Source: MKUN01 sp964481425 | Lineage (GTDB): Bacteria > Bacteroidota > Bacteroidia > Chitinophagales > Chitinophagaceae | Direction: 5' to 3' | Assembly (NCBI GenBank): GCA_964481425.1 | Contig: CAYZTM010000057.1 | Location: 1-8,609, forward strand | DNA: 8,609 bases | Shown: positions 6,376-8,609 of the stretch, piece after piece | How positions within the stretch are numbered: the stretch's first letter is position 1 | Layout: each line of letters begins with the position of its first letter | The notes under the pieces: model-generated | The model's database searches: none | The model's input: the letters and a program-made list of their open reading frames with translations, nothing else | What the model was told of the DNA's origin: nothing | Position numbers and translations under genes: made by a program

Positions 6376-7167
6376 ATGAAAAACTTATGCATGGCCATTT
6401 TGCTGGCTTTTGGTACTTACTGTTCTTCGGCGCAGATGCATGCCATTTATAATGTTCCGGGCGGGGAGCCCAAGACCATAACCGTTTTAGGAACAGATCC
6501 GGAGTTTCATCCTTTGCAGAACCTGCATACCACACACCAGGTATATGTAAAGCTGAAGTCTATGGGCAACAGCAGGCGCTATAGTAAATACATCAATTCT
6601 CTCTTTACCGCTATGGGTTACAGTGGGGTCAACGATCACCGCTTTACCGAAAGCGACGTCAGCAGGGGTGAGATACCTTATGGTGCAGTAGGGATGATGG
6701 GAGATGGTAGTCACCATTATGAGTATTGCATGCTGAATGTGGAGGGCGACCCCTACATACCCAGCTGGCATGTGCATGCTGCCAATGGCGAAGACCTTTA
6801 CTTCATGTCTCGCTGTGGTAATGCGTTTTATTATCCACAGGCAGCTAAGAGGCGCCCCGAACCTGCAGCTTGTCCTGTTACGCGTGTGCAGGTATATGCA
6901 CGCTACAAACACCCCACCTGCAGCTATTGCGAAGAATGTGGTGTGAACGACCCGGAAGTTACCGGTTACCCATTCAAAGATGTTTGGGAAACCGAGACTG
7001 TACTGGTAGATGAAAAGAACGCTACTGATTACACGGATACCAAGAAGGTATATGTGGATGTGGACAAAAAGACATTCCGTAAACTGAAGAACGAGCATTA
7101 TGAAAGCACAGGCTATGGTGGCAGCGAGCGCGTAGGCGGTAGCTGTTGTCACCCCTGGCATTGGTAG
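6376..7167 (+). CDS. secreted Cys/His-rich protein of unknown function, paralogue B
   Basis: This 263-residue protein is a tandem paralogue of the one at 5504. Over the segment running from GTDPEF to HHYEY (residues 39-117) I count 46 identical positions of 79, about 58 percent. It starts with a signal peptide ending in CSSAQ (residue 20). Shared motifs are NSLFTAMGYSGV (74-85), GMMGDGSHHYEY (106-117), SWHVH (130-134), FMSRCGNAFY (143-152), ARYKHPTC (175-182) and VYVDVDKKTFRKL near 225-237. It differs from its paralogue in a denser cysteine cluster (Cys182, Cys185, Cys188, spaced CxxCxxC). It also has an added tail of about 23 residues after KLKNE that is Gly-rich and ends SCCHPWHW. The conserved His and Cys positions suggest metal binding or disulfide bonding outside the cytoplasm, but function is unknown. 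A strong terminator follows 24 bases after the stop, so it too is probably transcribed alone. Confidence 0.86.
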   Translation: MKNLCMAILLAFGTYCSSAQMHAIYNVPGGEPKTITVLGTDPEFHPLQNLHTTHQVYVKLKSMGNSRRYSKYINSLFTAMGYSGVNDHRFTESDVSRGEIPYGAVGMMGDGSHHYEYCMLNVEGDPYIPSWHVHAANGEDLYFMSRCGNAFYYPQAAKRRPEPAACPVTRVQVYARYKHPTCSYCEECGVNDPEVTGYPFKDVWETETVLVDEKNATDYTDTKKVYVDVDKKTFRKLKNEHYESTGYGGSERVGGSCCHPWHW

Positions 7168-7191
7168 AAGAAGCGATTTCAGATATAATTT

Positions 7192-7217
7192 AAAAGCGGT
7201 CTCAGGACCGCTTTTTT
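7192..7217 (+). terminator. intrinsic terminator after paralogue B
   Basis: AAAAGCGGTC (7192-7201) pairs perfectly with GACCGCTTTT (7206-7215) around the 4-base loop TCAG and is followed by further T to 7217. Its AAAAGCGG stem base resembles that of the terminator after paralogue A, so the terminator may have been duplicated along with the gene. Confidence 0.93.
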
Positions 7218-7234
7218 AGCATGCATTGCACCGT

Positions 7235-7266
7235 TTTGCTTTTATCTTCCATTTATCTTATTTTTA
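7235..7266 (+). promoter_or_regulatory. candidate Bacteroidota-type promoter for the RCC1-repeat gene
   Basis: TTTG at 7235-7238 is followed after exactly 20 bases by TATTTTTA at 7259-7266, which matches TAnnTTTG in all but the last base. It lies between the terminator at 7192-7217 and the ATG at 7286, giving a 5' leader of roughly 12-15 bases. Confidence 0.42.
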
Positions 7267-7285
7267 TATACCAATACCTGCCTGT

Positions 7286-8609
7286 ATGAAAAAACCTGTT
7301 TTACTTATCGCTCTTTTACTTGCCTGCATTTGCTCCTTTGCCCGCCACAGCCATACCCGCAATAAAAGTAATGTGGTGTACCGTAACCAGTACCAGCGGA
7401 TAACCTGTGCGGAATTCAGCACTTTCGAAATACGCAATGGCAGGATATATGACTGGGGCACGAACAATAGCATTTTAGGGATTGGAACTCTTACTACCCA
7501 AGAGAACAGCCCTGTATTAATGGGAACAGACAGCAACTGGGTGAGCATTGGGGCAGGCATCGGCGGCAACCATGTACTCGCAGTAAAAACAGACGGTACC
7601 CTGTGGGCTTGGGGTCTGAACCAATTTGGACAGTTAGGGATAGGTAATACTACACTGCAGAGCAGCCCGGTACAAGTGGGCGCAGACCATGACTGGGTGG
7701 GTGTTGCTACTGGTAGTTTTTTTAGCCTGGCACTGAAGGCAAACGGGACTTTATGGGCATGGGGGCAGAACAGCAATGGCGAACTGGGCACCGGGGACAC
7801 GATAGAACAGCACAGCCCTGTGCAGGTAGGCACGGATAATGACTGGGTATGCATTGCTAGTGGCTCCCAATATTCTGCGGCTATCAAATCGGATGGCAGC
7901 CTGTGGACCTGGGGCTATAATGAATATGGTGAACTAGGCTTTGGCGACCAGTTGGAGCGCTGGATGCCGACCCAGGTGGGTACCGACGATAAATGGCTAT
8001 CGGTTGCCAATAATGCGTACTCGGCAATTGCACTCAAGGCGGATGGTACCAGGTGGTGCTGGGGTGAAAATGATCTTTGGGAATTGGGGATTGGTGATAA
8101 CAGCTCTCATTATAGCCCGGTGTTAGGCGAACCTGACCGCGACTGGACCTGGCTGGCGTCAGGTGCTCATGGACTTGCGCTGAAGGATGATGGTCACCTA
8201 TGGGGCTGGGGAAGGAATTTAGAGGACGAGTTCGGTCAGGGTTTGCCTTATCCTAATTACGCTCAAGTACCTATGCTGCTCAATTCATCAACCTATTGGG
8301 TCAGCGCAGTAGCTGGCATTAATTGTTTTACCTTTTTGCTCCGGGCTGATGGGCGTCTTTGGGCCACAGGTGCTAATTCCTGGGGCCAGCTAGGCCTTGG
8401 CTATGCGGGCTTCCAGCCGGTGGACACCCTGACGCAGAGCAGCACCCCCGCCACCGAATGGGTGAGTGGCAGCACAGGGGCCAGCCATACCGCCGCCATA
8501 TACAGTGATGGCAGCCTCTGGGCCTGGGGTAGCAATGACCACGGGCAACTGGGCCTGGGCAATACTACCGAGCAGCATAATAAAGTGCAGGTAGGGGTCG
8601 GCAGCACCT
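7286..8609 (+). CDS. secreted RCC1-repeat beta-propeller protein, 3' end beyond the window
   Basis: The frame is open from the ATG at 7286 to the last base, 441 codons without a stop, so the gene is partial. Residues 1-19 are a signal peptide (MKKPVLLIALLLACICSFA); LLAC at 11-14 could alternatively be a lipobox. From residue about 54 onward the protein consists of RCC1 (regulator of chromosome condensation) repeats of about 50 residues. Their hallmarks are DGTLWAWG, N-x-x-G-Q-LG-x-G, SPVQVG and DWVxVAxG. LW-WG positions recur near 55, 106, 156, 206, 256, 305, 358 and 411. This gives seven full repeats plus the start of an eighth. RCC1 repeats fold as a seven-bladed propeller that binds partners; in Bacteroidota such exported proteins are generally uncharacterised. 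The promoter candidate at 7235-7266 fits. A C-terminal sorting domain, if any, is outside the window. Confidence 0.9.
   Translation, partial: MKKPVLLIALLLACICSFARHSHTRNKSNVVYRNQYQRITCAEFSTFEIRNGRIYDWGTNNSILGIGTLTTQENSPVLMGTDSNWVSIGAGIGGNHVLAVKTDGTLWAWGLNQFGQLGIGNTTLQSSPVQVGADHDWVGVATGSFFSLALKANGTLWAWGQNSNGELGTGDTIEQHSPVQVGTDNDWVCIASGSQYSAAIKSDGSLWTWGYNEYGELGFGDQLERWMPTQVGTDDKWLSVANNAYSAIALKADGTRWCWGENDLWELGIGDNSSHYSPVLGEPDRDWTWLASGAHGLALKDDGHLWGWGRNLEDEFGQGLPYPNYAQVPMLLNSSTYWVSAVAGINCFTFLLRADGRLWATGANSWGQLGLGYAGFQPVDTLTQSSTPATEWVSGSTGASHTAAIYSDGSLWAWGSNDHGQLGLGNTTEQHNKVQVGVGST

Noticed and set aside
6487..7161. Long minus-strand frame of 224 codons opposite paralogue B
   Set aside because: The plus-strand protein is validated by its paralogue at 5504. 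The antisense frame has no comparable support and looks like a by-product of codon composition.
7264..7887. Minus-strand frame of 207 codons at the RCC1 gene
   Set aside because: The plus strand encodes a clear signal peptide and RCC1 repeats in the same bases. The repetitive antisense product simply mirrors those repeats.

Overview
The window looks like chromosomal DNA of a Bacteroidota bacterium, most likely from the Chitinophagales/Sphingobacteriales side, though I cannot fix the genus. The reasons are a TonB-dependent receptor with an N-terminal carboxypeptidase-regulatory-like domain, signal peptides ending in AQ, start codons without Shine-Dalgarno sequences, and two sites that fit the Bacteroidota promoter form TTTG-N19-21-TAnnTTTG.

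Layout: (1) Positions 1-162 hold two tandem minus-strand copies, with a 93-base period, of a tRNA-like sequence. It keeps the acceptor 5' strand, D arm and anticodon arm but has lost the 3' half. A good promoter candidate (227-256) points into the array. (2) Positions 163-544 are non-coding with small inverted repeats. (3) Positions 545-5382 carry four minus-strand genes. In transcription order they are a TPR lipoprotein, a secreted protein of unknown function, ribulose-phosphate 3-epimerase (rpe) and a TonB-dependent outer-membrane receptor. The last three are packed with gaps of 14 and 29 bases and are probably one transcript. (4) Positions 5504-7167, divergent on the plus strand, carry two related secreted proteins of unknown function, each followed by its own strong intrinsic terminator. 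(5) From 7286 to the window end runs a secreted RCC1-repeat beta-propeller protein, still open at base 8609.

Most products are exported: an outer-membrane receptor, a lipoprotein, three periplasmic or secreted unknowns and an exported beta-propeller. Only rpe is a cytoplasmic housekeeping enzyme. No susD-like gene, glycoside hydrolase, transposase, CRISPR array or defence module is visible. I do not see a clear new multi-gene system. The least explained parts are the paired Cys/His-rich secreted paralogues and the truncated tRNA-like tandem array.
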